From: Planococcus citri
Lineage: Eukaryota; Arthropoda; Insecta; Hemiptera; Pseudococcidae
DNA: 64,000 nucleotides
Assembly: GCF_950023065.1 (NCBI RefSeq)
Contig: NC_088679.1
Span: 9,424,001 to 9,488,000, forward strand
Reading direction: 5' to 3'
Part shown: in pieces, positions 1 through 11,872 of the stretch
Numbering within the stretch: the stretch's first letter is position 1
How the letters are laid out: each line of letters begins with the position of its first letter
The notes under the pieces: model-generated
The model's input: only the letters and a program-made list of their open reading frames with translations
Database searches by the model: none
What the model was told of the DNA's origin: nothing
Position numbers and translations under genes: made by a program

Positions 1-620
1 TGTTCTTGTTTGAAAATTTATCTCATGCTCGAGATTATCACCATCATCATCATCATCATCTTGAACGACTAGAATACGTCCCACACATTATAAGATAACC
101 GATGACTGGTAGGGGATTTCCACAAGATAATGGTCTCTCTGGATGAGAATTAAAAAAAAGGCCCGAGTATAAAAAAGCGTTGTTGGTAATTTTACTTACG
201 TAAATCGTTATGTTAATTTTTTTTTTAAAATTGTTTTTATAAATTCCCAATGTGGTTTTATAGTAAAAAATGTACAAGTACACTTGCTTTAAATAATTCC
301 TACCAGCCAGCGAGTATATCTCATAAGCGAATATGAACGAAGAAGGATAAAAACACCTCTATTTGTAATATGAAATACCTTCCTTTGCTGATTCTACTAC
401 ACGCAGGTCTATACAGCTCTGTAGCCTCTCTTTCGAGACAAAACAGCAAATTATTGAAATTTTTCCAATACCGAAGGTAGAGGTAGAGGTATAGGTTAAT
501 AAATGTGGAAAATTGCCAACGTAGCAGAGCACAAGCATCGTTCCACAATTATAATAAAGGAAGGTATTTAGTAATAGCGGTTTTTTTCCTTCTATAATAA
601 TAGGTTTTTCTGAAACTGAC
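1..620 (-). other. GATA gene intron between the two finger exons (partial)
   Basis: Sequence downstream of the finger exon donor. No second GATA finger (C-x2-C ... CNAC) can be read in any frame here. It includes an ATC/GAT microsatellite next to the window edge. The rest is AT-rich unique sequence without recognised features. Confidence 0.7.
39..60. repeat. (ATC)n trinucleotide microsatellite
   Basis: About seven ATC/CAT units in a row. On the minus strand they read as GAT repeats. The open Asp-rich frame runs off the window edge, but it is not in phase with the finger exon and shows no convincing acceptor. Confidence 0.8.
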
Positions 621-790
621 CAGCCTTCTAGGCTGCCTGACAAGTGGGCGATTCATGCCGTTCATTTTATGGTATAATCCGCAAGCGTTGCATAAATAAT
701 GTCCTGTGCCATCGCGTCGCCATAACGGCGTCGAAATCGCTCCGCAATTCACACATTCTCTGCCTTCGGCGTAATAATCCATTTCGTCTG
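621..790 (-). CDS. GATA transcription factor, exon carrying the N-terminal GATA zinc finger
   Basis: This exon encodes the N-terminal finger of a GATA4/5/6-class nuclear DNA-binding protein. The finger reads C-V-N-C, then 17 residues, then C-N-A-C, with the family-typical segment TPLWRRDGTGHYLCNACGLY, followed by HKMNGMNRPL and ending QPRRL. In this family the N-finger tunes binding to double GATA sites and binds FOG/U-shaped cofactors, while the C-finger gives the main DNA contact. The acceptor is TTTTTAG|CAG and the donor is CTG|GTCAGT, leaving a phase-0 end exactly where GATA genes split the two fingers. The exon enters with two bases, matching the phase-1 end of the 16.3-kb exon. The C-finger exon is not in the window and must lie left of position 1. 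The QPRRL end resembles serpent more than pannier as I remember those families. GATA identity is certain; the paralogue is not. Confidence 0.95.
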
Positions 791-2100
791 CTAAAAATCA
801 CCTCGTATTAACCGTTTGTAGTACAGTGCATAATAAGTAAGTAATTACGTAGCATCGCAGATTTTCTATTCTTCGAGCAACTCGTGACCGAAGTATGTAC
901 GTCGAGGTTTCCTAGTTTTTTTTTATACCTAAGAATAGGTATAATTGAAGACGAGCATAATAAATAGACACATTATATTTTGCCAACGAGTGATATTATT
1001 CATCTTGCGTATTAAAGTAGATGTCTTTGAAAATATACCTATACCAATATTTGAAAAATGACAGATTGACCTAATTTTGAGTGGAAAAACACACTGTGCT
1101 TATGACTTTTCGGTTCATTATGTTTTTTGAGGATTTTTTAGAATAGCAGGAGGATCCATCTATATTCTAGACCTGATCCTTTCGTTTCTTCTTAACCACT
1201 GAATTTTATTTATTTTCAATTTTTTGGCATTCTGATCATGTTCAAGATCATTAGTAAGAACGAGAGGGGGTGGTGAGGGGGAGAGGGCTTCAGAGGAATC
1301 AGATCGAAAAAATTAGCCAATATTCGAACTCAGAACCGTCGAGTTAGTAAGTATAACAATCGTCGAGATGTCACTGCAGTTTTGACATTTTTTTAAAATT
1401 TTGGCTAAAATTAAGGACTTTTGTGCTCATGAGGGTTGGCGAGATTCTATTTTAAAAATTAGTTTATGGGAAAGAGGATATAAAAAAGTCTTTGCCATTA
1501 TTTTCCCAAAAAATTTTAGCTTTCAACATTTGCATTCACTGTGAAAAGTTGAGCTCTGATATTGAACGTTGAAACTCGATCTTTTCAAACTTCAATCGCA
1601 GGTTTTCAATTATGTATCAATTTTATTTCATCTCCACAGAATGTCACAAACAGATTCACTCCAAATTCAACCAGTCTTTACTCTTTAGCTATAAAAATTT
1701 TCCTATTCCCGATTCTTAGGAGATTCTTCTGACACCCCCCTCCCCCCTCATCCTTCAGGAGTACTGGAGAGTATGAAGTAGTTCTCTTTGGAAATTGTTG
1801 TTGATGCTAAAGATGATTGAATTTTCCCCATACGTGCAAATTTATTCCGAATTTTATAAACTGAATTTTAAAATCACTATCTCAATAAAAGAAAAATTGG
1901 TTCAAGTTTCAGGGTGTCTGAATAAACAGCCCTCATCATCCTGTTTTCCTTATTTTTTCCCGACTATTCTGCCTTTGTTCTCAGTTTTTTTTGTCAAAGT
2001 TGCAAAAAGTCCTGCTTTTTCCATAAACTTTCAAATTCTCATTCATCGTTGAACCTTCGTGGAGTGAACATCTCAGTATACACTCATACAATGTATTAAA

Positions 2101-2718
2101 ATGCCTAGTAATATTACCGATCCGATATTGAAGAAATCGATTGATAACAAGAGGGCCTTACTAGCCGAATCGGAATTGAAAAATGCCAAACCTCGAGTTC
2201 CAAACGATGGTGAATTCCAATTACCTAAAAAAGCTGTTAAACATCCAACAAATGTTGCTCCATCCAACATCTCTATGAAAAACAAATTCAATTCCATAGC
2301 AGTGGAAGAACCTGAAGAGAATTCGTCGACTTCAAAAGAAACTTCAAAGGTTAGAATCCCTCCAATTATTCTCCCCGATGTTGTGAATTATATGTCAGAA
2401 CTCTTAGAAATCAAGAAAATTACCACAAAAAAATTTGAAACCAAAACAACGAATCAGGTTCTTAAGATATTCTTGACAGACATTGATAATTTTTGTAATT
2501 TGACCAGAAAATTTGAAGAAGATAGAAGACAATTCTTTACATTTAGTAACCCTAAACAGAAAAAAATTTCTATGGTCATGAAAAATGTCCCCTATTCGAT
2601 TACAGACAACGAAATTCAAGATACTCTTCTTAAAGAAAGCATTCCAGTTCTAACTGTCCGCCGCCTTTACCAAAACCAAAAGCCGATTCCAGTCTACGCT
2701 AATTTTTTTTCACTTTAG
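2101..2718 (+). CDS. Truncated retrotransposon gag/ORF1-like protein with a PRE-like region
   Basis: A 205-codon ORF starts at an ATG preceded by CAATGTATTAAA. The first ~85 residues are Lys/Ser-rich and disordered. Residues 86-95 (IPPIILPDVV) and the segment from about 143 (FFTFSNPKQKKISMVMKNVP) to about 200 (VRRLYQNQKPIPVYA) resemble the region before the zinc knuckles in nucleic-acid-binding ORF1/gag proteins of arthropod non-LTR retrotransposons (PRE_C2HC family). The usual continuation and the CCHC knuckles are missing: the frame runs into T-rich DNA and stops three residues after the conserved part. No reverse transcriptase follows. It lies in antisense orientation inside the GATA intron. 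Family assignment is from motif memory, and an expressed host protein cannot be excluded. Confidence 0.5.
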   Translation: MPSNITDPILKKSIDNKRALLAESELKNAKPRVPNDGEFQLPKKAVKHPTNVAPSNISMKNKFNSIAVEEPEENSSTSKETSKVRIPPIILPDVVNYMSELLEIKKITTKKFETKTTNQVLKIFLTDIDNFCNLTRKFEEDRRQFFTFSNPKQKKISMVMKNVPYSITDNEIQDTLLKESIPVLTVRRLYQNQKPIPVYANFFSL

Positions 2719-5700
2719 TTTTGGAATTTCAATTTTTTTTTCGTGTTTTCTGATTCTCAATGAAAATAAAAGATGCTCCGTCGAAACGTTACAAAGAGTT
2801 TCTTCGCCACTTTTTGCCAAAACTTCCACAAAATTTTCCTTTTGTTAAACAACATTTTCAAGAAAGAGTTTTGTTTTTTTCCATTTATGAATCAAAACTT
2901 CAAATTTTCCATTTTTCTCACCTCTTAAAATATTTTTATTTTTTAAATTTTTTTTACAATTATTTTATTTTTTTTCGGAATTTTGATTTTTTTCTCCCAT
3001 GCTTTTCCATATTAATAATAATAAAAAATTATGACCCCCCCCCATCTACCTTTTCCTCATTAAAATAATTACAAAAATATTCTACTATTCTGTACCTACT
3101 TTTTTCCTCCATTTTTTCTGCATCTCAATAAGAAAAAATTTCAAAAAAGACTTTTTGATATTTTTTAAGAATTTTCTTTAATTTGGAATTCTAAACATTG
3201 ATTTAATTTGAGCAAAAAACTTTTCCATGATTCAAAACTTTTCTAAGAAGAAAAGAGACTTTATACTTGACTTTTTTTTTAAAATCAAAATTCGCAAAAA
3301 AAAATCCTATTTATTTACAAATTACTTAAAATTCCAAATTTTACGTTTCTTATCTCCTTTTAGAACATTTTAAATTGAAAAAAAAGTTTTTCTTTGGAAA
3401 ATGAAAAAATTTTGGCCCAAATAAATTATTCTTAATTCCCCACCCCTCATCAAAACACTTAAAGTTCAAGAAGAGTATTTTTCTGGTTTTTAAATAATTG
3501 CGTACTTACTGCACTACCTTGGCATATCAAGTCTCTCGGACTCCCCCTCCCCTCCCCCCTCCTCAATGAAAATTGAAAATGTAACCTTAATTTCAGTCCT
3601 CTATGTCTATAACTTGAACTATTTTTCCCTCCCTGAGACCTTTGAGACCTTTTTATTTTAAAATACTGAAAATAAAATTTAAAAAAATCATCGCTCTCGC
3701 TTCGTTTGGACAGATAGGTACAAGTTTGCTGGAATTCTTCTAGAAATTAATTTGAATTTCTTTTTATGAATGATATCGAAAAAATATAATTTAACAATGT
3801 TTGGTATTTTGAGATTGATTGAAAATTGTTTCAAGTTAAACTTTACGCTCACTCGAAAATCTTGGACAAGTAATTTTAAAATTTCAGGAGTAAGAAGTCA
3901 ATATTGTACCTAATCGTCCTATTTACATGCTCATTGTCCACTCCCCCCTCCCTCCCTTATCAATAAAGAACTTTTTTGCAATGTGAGTTGCATGAACCCC
4001 ACTCAATATCTCTTTCCATTTCAAAATTTTCTCCAAATTTTGAGGGGGAGGGTAGGAGAGGGGAGGGGAAGGAAGATTATTCTACTGTTGTGTTTTCAAC
4101 GTTTAATGCAAACTATTCCTTCTCTTAACATAAATTGCTCCAAATTCAAAATCACTCGTTTAAAAATTTCGCCAAAAATCAGCTTTTCAAAAGCTTCAAA
4201 AATCTAAAAAAAAATTGCCAAAATATTTTGAAGATTCTGTACTATTGCCATCGTAGTATTAGGCATTAAAATGAATTGGAATTTTCTAAAGTATTCCAAA
4301 GTAAAGAAAATTACGTCTAATTCAAACACAAAGTGTCCTGAAAATTACACCAGATCGTAATCATTCAACTATTCAATTCCCTACGTGCGTTTCTTGGAAA
4401 AGCCACGAAACCCGAGTAAAGAATGATTCATTTTGTTTCTTTCTTTATTTATCAAACACCACGAGCCATACCTTAAGCAAGTTCGATTACCTCAAATAGA
4501 ACCTGGTCGCGTAATTCAAGTCACATCTCATCAAGAGTCCAACTCTAAGCCTTTAATTGCCCATGGGCCATGTGAGTCTTCCTCACAAGTAATTCAGAGC
4601 ATTCTATTTCGGATTCTGGACGATAAAAGAGTCTATTTCGATCAAAAATGATACCTATTCAGATCTGATCCAATTCCTGCCATTTTTCTCACCTTTCCTT
4701 CTCCACAACAAACCATAAACAGCCCGTTCAGGTGAATCGAGTTCATCGTCGATGATTCGCTTATACCTATACGTTACAGGAAGGTCAGCACACTCCAAGC
4801 ACCTATTCCTACCTCATGGTTCTCGCATTTACGTCGAATAAATTACGTAGTACGTACCACAAAAGAAGGGTTTCTATTGAGGTCATTACGTATAGCTCGT
4901 ATTAAAAAAACAAAAAAACCAACAGAATTTCCTCAGAGCTAAAATATATTATACCGAACCAACCAGCGCATTCGGACTCTAATTATCAATTCGTATGGTC
5001 GGAAATGGCCGAGAAAAAAAAAATACATACGAGAAAATTTTCTAACGACGATAATAAATTCATCGACTATAGCATAATGCAATTGTCGCAAAAAAGGAAG
5101 TGTTATCAGTGACATATGCTTTAAAAAAAAAAAGAGGGACTTCGGTTACTCAAGCAACACCACACACCACACGAGGCAATAGAGACCAAGACCAGTTGAA
5201 TTTTTATTTTATTCTTTTTCCACCAGTATTTTTTTCTTCTTCCTCTCCCTGTGTTTTATCTGCAAAATTAACTACGTTTGCTAGAATCGATAAAGTTTAA
5301 ACAATACTGAGCTGAAACCTAACTAACGAAATATGTAGCCTACCTACCCAATACTTATTCGTAGGTAAGTATTCTTGTGTATACAAAAATGAGCAAATAA
5401 AAGCAACTCTTTATCGATAAGCTCATAGAAAAATACAATTGTTCGATTTCGATAACGTTTTGGCATTTTTTTGTAAAATACGTAATTTCATCGTGTCTGA
5501 TGTGGAGGCTGCATGAGCTAACTCCAGTACGAATTGTTGACCAGGAGCTCATTTGTTATAGACATACTCAACAGATGAATGTGTTTAAAGCAGCGATGTA
5601 GTTTTTTTTTTAGTATTTCCTGGTTTGTGAGGCCCAAAGAAACCTATTAAAAGGCGCCTTCAAATTACCCATCGAGTACTGTAAAAAAAATCTGGCCTAA

Positions 5701-7411
5701 AAATGTACCAAAAAAAAAACGCAGTACATTACTCCATGGATTCGACTCGAAACCTCCAAAGCCTCTACGAATAAATCATATTAATTCGAACCATATGATT
5801 CGAAATAACCCAAGAATACTCGAATATTCGAATACTCGAACCACACACACAAGTGTGTTTGTAATTCTCTCACGATCAGATGTCGATTCAGCAGCAATTT
5901 AAACGATAACAATAAAATGCCAATCGTTTTTGTTTCGTTTTCGTCCATCGTGACTTTTTTTTGAAACGAAACCTTCGCCTTGGCGGACCAAAGCATCAAC
6001 GCCCGAGTACCATATACACCATACCTACCTCTCTCTAACCCTTGTACGTAAATCTGTCAATAACCTTATTCCTATTACGGTCCGTGTAAAAATGCTACCA
6101 CGTCAACGTGCCATGCCAGGCTGTTTACTCGTTGTCGTTTTTCATGCTATATGGACAATTGTTGTTGAGATTTTAATTCGTGAGAAAAATGCAAACGTTT
6201 TACCAAAATAATCTAACGCATGGGAACAAAATATGCACTCGTAGTACCTACTACACGTAGTTAGGGTTATTATTGGTTTTAAAAGAAACAAACCGAGGGT
6301 ATTCCAAGTATATCAGACGAATTTGTAGGAGTTTATTGTTTATATGAAGCATGTTCTACGTACGTTTGGGTTAACTAGTTGGAATTTCCTAATGCCCTTG
6401 AGACTTCGAAATTTTCATTTTTGATCACGTTTCAATTAATCCTGAATTCCTGATTGAGTTTTATAATTTTTATAGGGATTTTTTTTGCTTCTCTAGAGTC
6501 AAAATGATCAAATTCCTGATCAATGGTTTCAAATTTTCAAGATGAATTTTTCGCGAACGAGGAACAGACTTTGTGTTTGAACTCTCATTTCAATATACGT
6601 AAGTATTCGTAATACAGATGTGGCAGTTTTTGGAAAATTTTTGGAGGAAAATACGTAAAAATTTAGCAAATGTGAATATATTCTTCAGGTAGGTATGTAC
6701 CTAACAATACTCGGAAAATTTGAATCCCACAATTTCTCATCTTTTGTATCATCCAAGAATAAAATTAATAATAAAAAAATCATGGATATAGAAAGGAACA
6801 ATGGCACATCCTCCCGAGGCAGACAAAACGAACAGTTCCTTGAAAACAAACGGTTCATTCGAAAAATTTTAAAGAAATAACAACAGTTTGAAGAAACCAG
6901 ATAAATTCAGGTAGCAGCTTTTTCACCTCTCGTATTGTACTTTGATTTTTAGAATAAAAGATAACTTTTTTCGATCCATCGTCCCAAGAACAATGGCATA
7001 CATTTTCATCTCCCCCTCTCCCCCTGACTGAGTTTCAAGTTGGAAAAATTTTTTTAAATCACGAAAAGATTCATTTGTCGAAGCTCGTTTCTTCTGTTCT
7101 TCGAGAAAGAGGCAAATTAGATGACTTTCTTTTTTAGAAAATGATACCTAAACCTAATCAAATCCAATTTTTGACCACGAGGGTGAATTTGGATGAATTC
7201 TGGGACGATCAATTGAATTCATTATCCTAATTCTTCTCCAATTTTTTCCCCTGAATTCTTCAATTCGATTTCCCGAACGACCATTTCCTCGAATGAATAC
7301 AAAACTTGAGCAATTTCGATAAAAATCCACCTTTCCTTGCAATTTTGATGAAGAAATACTTGTACCTAGGATTTTTTTTTTGTCATGTAGGTAAACAGAA
7401 ATTAAACACTT

Positions 7412-9050
7412 TTAGGTAGGTAAATTATGACAAGAAAAAACCAGATTCTTTCTTGAAATTTTGGCACAGAAATAAGTGTTGTTTCTTTTTTTGATTTTTA
7501 CAAAAAAAGTAGAGTTTTTGAAAATTTTGCATAAAAGATTTTTTGGTAATTTGATAAAAAACTTTTTTTTTTTTTTTTTGACAAAATAACTAATTTTTTT
7601 CGCGACAAAAAAGCAAGACAAGTTAGGTGCCTGAAAAATTTTGACCAAAAAAAATTACGGTTTTTCTGTAATTTTGACAAAAATTCTGACGTCCTGGCAA
7701 TTTTGGCGAAATGTGGGTCTTATTTTTCGCAATTTTGGTAAAAAAAAAAAGTAGGTTACTTTTTTTGGTAATTTTGGTCATACAATCATTTTTTTGGTAT
7801 TTTGAAAAAAAATGTTTTTTTATGGCAGTTTTTACAGAGAAGTATTATTCTTTTGAATTTTTGCAAAAGCAGTAAAATTTTTTGGTAATTTGATAAAAAC
7901 TGTTTTTTTTTTCGACAAAAAATTCACTTTTTTGCAACAATAGAGCAAGAATATGAGTCCTGAAAAATTTTGACCAAAAAAAGGAAGGTTTTTTCTGCAA
8001 TTTTGACAAAAATTTCGACGTCTTGACGATTTTGGCAAAATAGGACTTATTTTACAGTTTCTTCAAAAAAAAAATTAGGATTTTTCGAAATTTTGATAAA
8101 AAATAAAGTTGGTGACTTTTTTTGGTAATTTTGGCCAATCACTCACTTTTTGGAATTGACAAAAAATTTGGCTTTTTTTGAAAAAACAAGTACAATTTTT
8201 CACAATTTTTACAAAAATAGTAAACATTTTTGTAAAAATTTGAAAAAAAACAAGTTTTTTTTTGCTTTTTTAACCAAAAAAAACAGATTTTTTGCGACAA
8301 AACATCAAGATTTTCTGGAAATTTTGACCAAAAAAAGGAAGGTTTTTTCTGCAATTTTGACAAAAATCACGACGTCTTAACGATTTTGGCAAAATATGGG
8401 ACTTATTTTACAGTTTCTATAAAAAAAAATTAGGATTTTTCAAAGTTTTGATAAAAAAAAAAAGTTAGTAACATTTTTTGGTAATTTTGGCAAAACACTC
8501 ATTTTTTGGAATTTTGACAAAAAATTTGGCCTTTTTTTAAAAACAAATACAATTTTTCACAATTTTTACAAAAATAGTAAACATTTTTGATAATTTGATA
8601 AAAAACAAGTTTTTTTTTTGCTTTTTTAACCAAAAAAACCACAGATTTTTTGCGATAAAAAATCAAGATTTTCTGGAAATTTTGATCACAAAAAAGATGC
8701 AATTTTGGCAAAACGCGAGTCTTTTTCACAATTTTTACAAAAAAACCAGGATTTTTTGCAACTTCGGTAAAAAAAAAGTAAAATTTTTTAGGTAATTTTG
8801 AAAATACGTTGAATTTTTTTAATGTTAACTAAAAAATCAGATTTTTTCACGAAAATAGAAGCAAGACCTTCGAAAAAGTTTGACTCAGGAAAAATGTGTT
8901 TTTCTGCAATTTGGCAAAAAAAACACCTTTTTATTATTACTGATGAAAAAAAAGGTCATTTTGATAATTCTGACAATCAAAGAGATTTTTCTATCAAATT
9001 TTGAATTTAAAAAATGAAATTTTTATGCAATTTTGGAAAAATAACTGGAC
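7412..9050. repeat. Diverged tandem array, ~330-355-bp units with shorter AATTTTGGCAAAA sub-repeats
   Basis: The block starting GGTTTTTCTGTAATTTTGAC near 7660 recurs near 7984 and 8337 with the same following words (GACGTCYTG/GACGTCTTAACG..TTTTGGCAAAAT, then ACTTATTTTACAG). A further decayed copy follows near 8690. Within each unit, shorter runs of AATTTTG-[AG]-CAAAAA recur every few tens of bases. ORFs here are long only because the DNA is A/T-polarised; none encodes a recognisable protein. Confidence 0.75.
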
Positions 9051-9264
9051 TTTTGTCTATGTATTGTTGTGCATTTGAGATAAAATGTGGCTTGGTACAC
9101 ATACAAAAATTAGCTAAATTTCTTTTGACTAGAACTAACATCTGATAAGTTTTCACATCCAAACTTTTTGGGTTCGCAATTTTATCATTATTTTATCAAC
9201 TTTGAGCTCTCACAACTTCTTAAATTTTAGTTCTGGGCAAAAAATTGTAATAAAAAAAATCAGT

Positions 9265-9425
9265 TCACTTTTTTTTTTTTTAAACAAAAATGCTATAGAA
9301 AGTATGGAAATTATAAATTTTTTTGAATGAGTAATCAGAGGAGTATTCAACTTGGGTATTTGCTTTTAGAACGTGTGAAAAGATAGATGTTCTGATGTGA
9401 CCAGAATCATTCACTTTGAAAATTG
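9265..9425 (+). repeat. Dispersed repeat, copy A (inverted partner near 15.2-15.36 kb)
   Basis: The segment containing AACGTGTGAAAAGATAGATG and TCTGATGTGACCAGAATCAT matches the reverse complement of 15190-15357 over about 160 bp with few substitutions and one short indel. Neither copy codes for protein. It is probably a fragment of an interspersed element. Confidence 0.7.
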
Positions 9426-10307
9426 TATTCAAGTTGCGATCTATACCTATAATATCTTCTTTTTTCTCAAAATGGGTTCGTATAGCACCTTCAATTTATT
9501 GGACGTCCTGTAGAATGGATACCATTGCTTTTTTGTTTTCAAGAAAAAAATAAAGGAAGAGAAGACTAAAAAGGCGTAAAAACAGACCAGAAAGTCTAAT
9601 CGATGGAAGAATCAGATCAACATTTTAGAAGAAGCTGACTGAGTCGTTCTTCGTAATTTTTTTGGATATTTCAGTTTTTTACGAAAAAGAAAATACCTAT
9701 TCCAAACGTTCAGTGACCAAGTTTGAAGTTTGATATTTTTGATTTCAATTTCCTCCCCCGCCTCTCTACAATGTGGTGCTCATTCTTTCATTCTTCCATG
9801 ATCTTTGCACCGTAGACACTTTTGAAAAAATCACACTTCCGCCCTTTTTACTCTTCTATCTCTTCTTAGACTGAATTAATATTTCAATTCACACAGCGAT
9901 CCGTTGCACTTTTCGAAACGAAATAATTTTTATACTCCTTTTACATTAAAAAACGTGTTAATTAATTGATGCATACATGCTTCGTAGTTGGCACCTGCGC
10001 ACATTTGGCTACCCAGATTGGAAGTCCGAATAGGTAAGGTACCTCTATGTCTATACCTGATGAAAAGAAAACTATACGACAATTTACTCGTCGTAGGTAC
10101 ATTTCTCAGGTTAATTAATACTTTCCTTTCAACCTTTTCGACTATATGCCGAAAAGTCCAAATAAACCCGTTATCTTTTCTTCGTGTGTGATGCGAACCA
10201 CTATAAACAGTGATATTACGAGTAAATTACCTATAAGGTAGGTAGATGAAGGTGGAAGGTGGAAGGTGAGCATCGAGCGATGACACATACAACTGCGGCG
10301 CTTAGAG

Positions 10308-10315
10308 TATAAAAG
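10308..10315 (+). promoter_or_regulatory. TATA-box-like TATAAAAG in a GC-richer island
   Basis: GAGTATAAAAGATACG sits just downstream of GC-rich sequence (ACTGCGGCGC). TCACTA at 10331-10336 lies about 25 bp downstream, slightly short for a canonical initiator. No gene starting here was recognised, so it may be fortuitous. Confidence 0.2.
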
Positions 10316-11157
10316 ATACGAGAAAAGGTGTCACTAATCAAATGAAAGGAAACGGTAATGCTTTTTAGATGTTTATTTACCAATTAGTACGTGTAACTAA
10401 GGGAAGGAAAAAAAATGATTCCAAAATAAGGGCGAAAGTAAGAACTACAATAAGAAGACGGGGGTGCAGAGTGCAGACGACGAAGAAACGGTAATACTGC
10501 ATTAAAATGAGAAACAAACGGTATCGTAGCCTTTTCTATATTTACTCAACGTTGTCGTCGGTATACCTAACGTGGTCTTGATGAATTTCCGGACACCTAT
10601 ACTGCAGGACCTACCTACATGGACGATTTCATTTCATAGATGAAACAGTAAGTAATGAAACAAAATGAAATCATTCGACGTTAGGAAGGATTACAATATA
10701 TAAAATGGAACAAAACTACGAAAAATAAAAATCCATACGACGTTATAACATCGTAACAAAAAATATTCGTTCACGATATTCCCATCAAAATCGAAAATGT
10801 GTTCGCACTAAAAACGTTCGCAGTTCGAATTAAGAAATTAGTATAAGGAGAAGTGTATATTTCGGGGGTAAAAAAAAATGTAAAGAAAAAAACATCGCAA
10901 GACTGGCTTTTCCAGACACACACATATTGATTATACTCTATATTAATATGGTGCTCGGTTAGTTGTACGTAGATATGTGTAACTTGTAAGCAATTATTGA
11001 AATGCGTGTAAATATTCGGTATACACTCTGTTTTAACAACACTGAAGTGTTGGCTATAATGATGATCACCGGTCCCAGTGGGATACTGCAGAAAGGAGGC
11101 GGCTACCCGTAAGAGTTCGCGGAGCAGTCGAATGACGAGGAATTAGTTGCAAGATTA

Positions 11158-11872
11158 ATGACATCGATGATCGAGTTATATAAAAGGTCGCGTAGGGTAA
11201 ATGATGGTCGAAAAATTACGTTTTGCGCGCTTATTCACACACGTGGTAGGATGGTTATGTGTTGGTATAGTTTTGGCTTTTTTTTTGGCCTAGTATTCGG
11301 TGGCCACCGCGCCGAGAGACTCAATCGAGACCATATGTTTGCTGCTGATTTTCACTCTGATCGTCAGGACGAGCGCGAAATATCCACACGTGAACAGGTG
11401 TTTGTGGGCATCTTCTTTCCAGCGACTGCTCCGATGCTCGATCTCTTTGAACTGTGGAGTAATCAAGATTAGACCTAGAGGTGGCTTTTTCAACGGTCAT
11501 CAGCAAAGGTTCATAGACTCGTATGTTGATAACGATGGTTTTTCTCGTCGCACGCTCGACTTGGATCTTTTTTCAGCTCGCAGGTCGCCCTCATTTTTTT
11601 TTTTAACGCATTCTAACCACCTACACGTAGGTATAGGTAGGGATTTTTCTTCGCATTATTGTGAGAAATTCGAATTTACGCTCTATGGTAATTGCCCTAT
11701 AGCTTCTTATCTGTCAAGTATTTTATTCCCCTGTTCCCTGCCTGGTGACCCTCACAGCTCACACAGCCCTAGCAATGTTCTCAACTCACAGCAGCATGTA
11801 CATACAATAGTCACAAGTACAATACATAGACAACGAATACGAAACCTGCCCAACGACGATGAACGTGTGTAG
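11158..11872 (+). other. GC-richer island with a TATA-like site and overlapping open frames; coding status uncertain
   Basis: TATATAAAAGG occurs at 11177-11187. Downstream, three frames stay open over 100-190 codons. One + strand frame begins after an acceptor-like TTTTTTTTTGGCCTAG (ending 11293). It reads a hydrophobic stretch, ETICLLLIFTLIVRTSA, that resembles a signal peptide, and continues open to 11872. A competing + strand frame runs 11158-11472, and minus frames are open too. Base composition differs from the intron around it. None of the products is recognised. A 5' exon of another gene, a regulatory island, or chance are all possible. Confidence 0.2.

Noticed and set aside
1..620. 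Search for the C-terminal GATA finger downstream of the N-finger
   Set aside because: No C-x2-C ... C-N-A-C pattern in any minus-strand frame; it must lie beyond the window edge.
7412..8795. Several 60-78-codon ORFs rich in F, K, N
   Set aside because: They follow the A/T polarity of a tandem repeat and appear on both strands.
11294..11478. Minus-strand exon candidate between the 16.3-kb and finger exons (phase 2 in, 1 out)
   Set aside because: The phases would fit, but the sequence does not look like GATA N-terminal region and the donor GTGAAA is weak. Direct joining of the flanking exons is already in frame.
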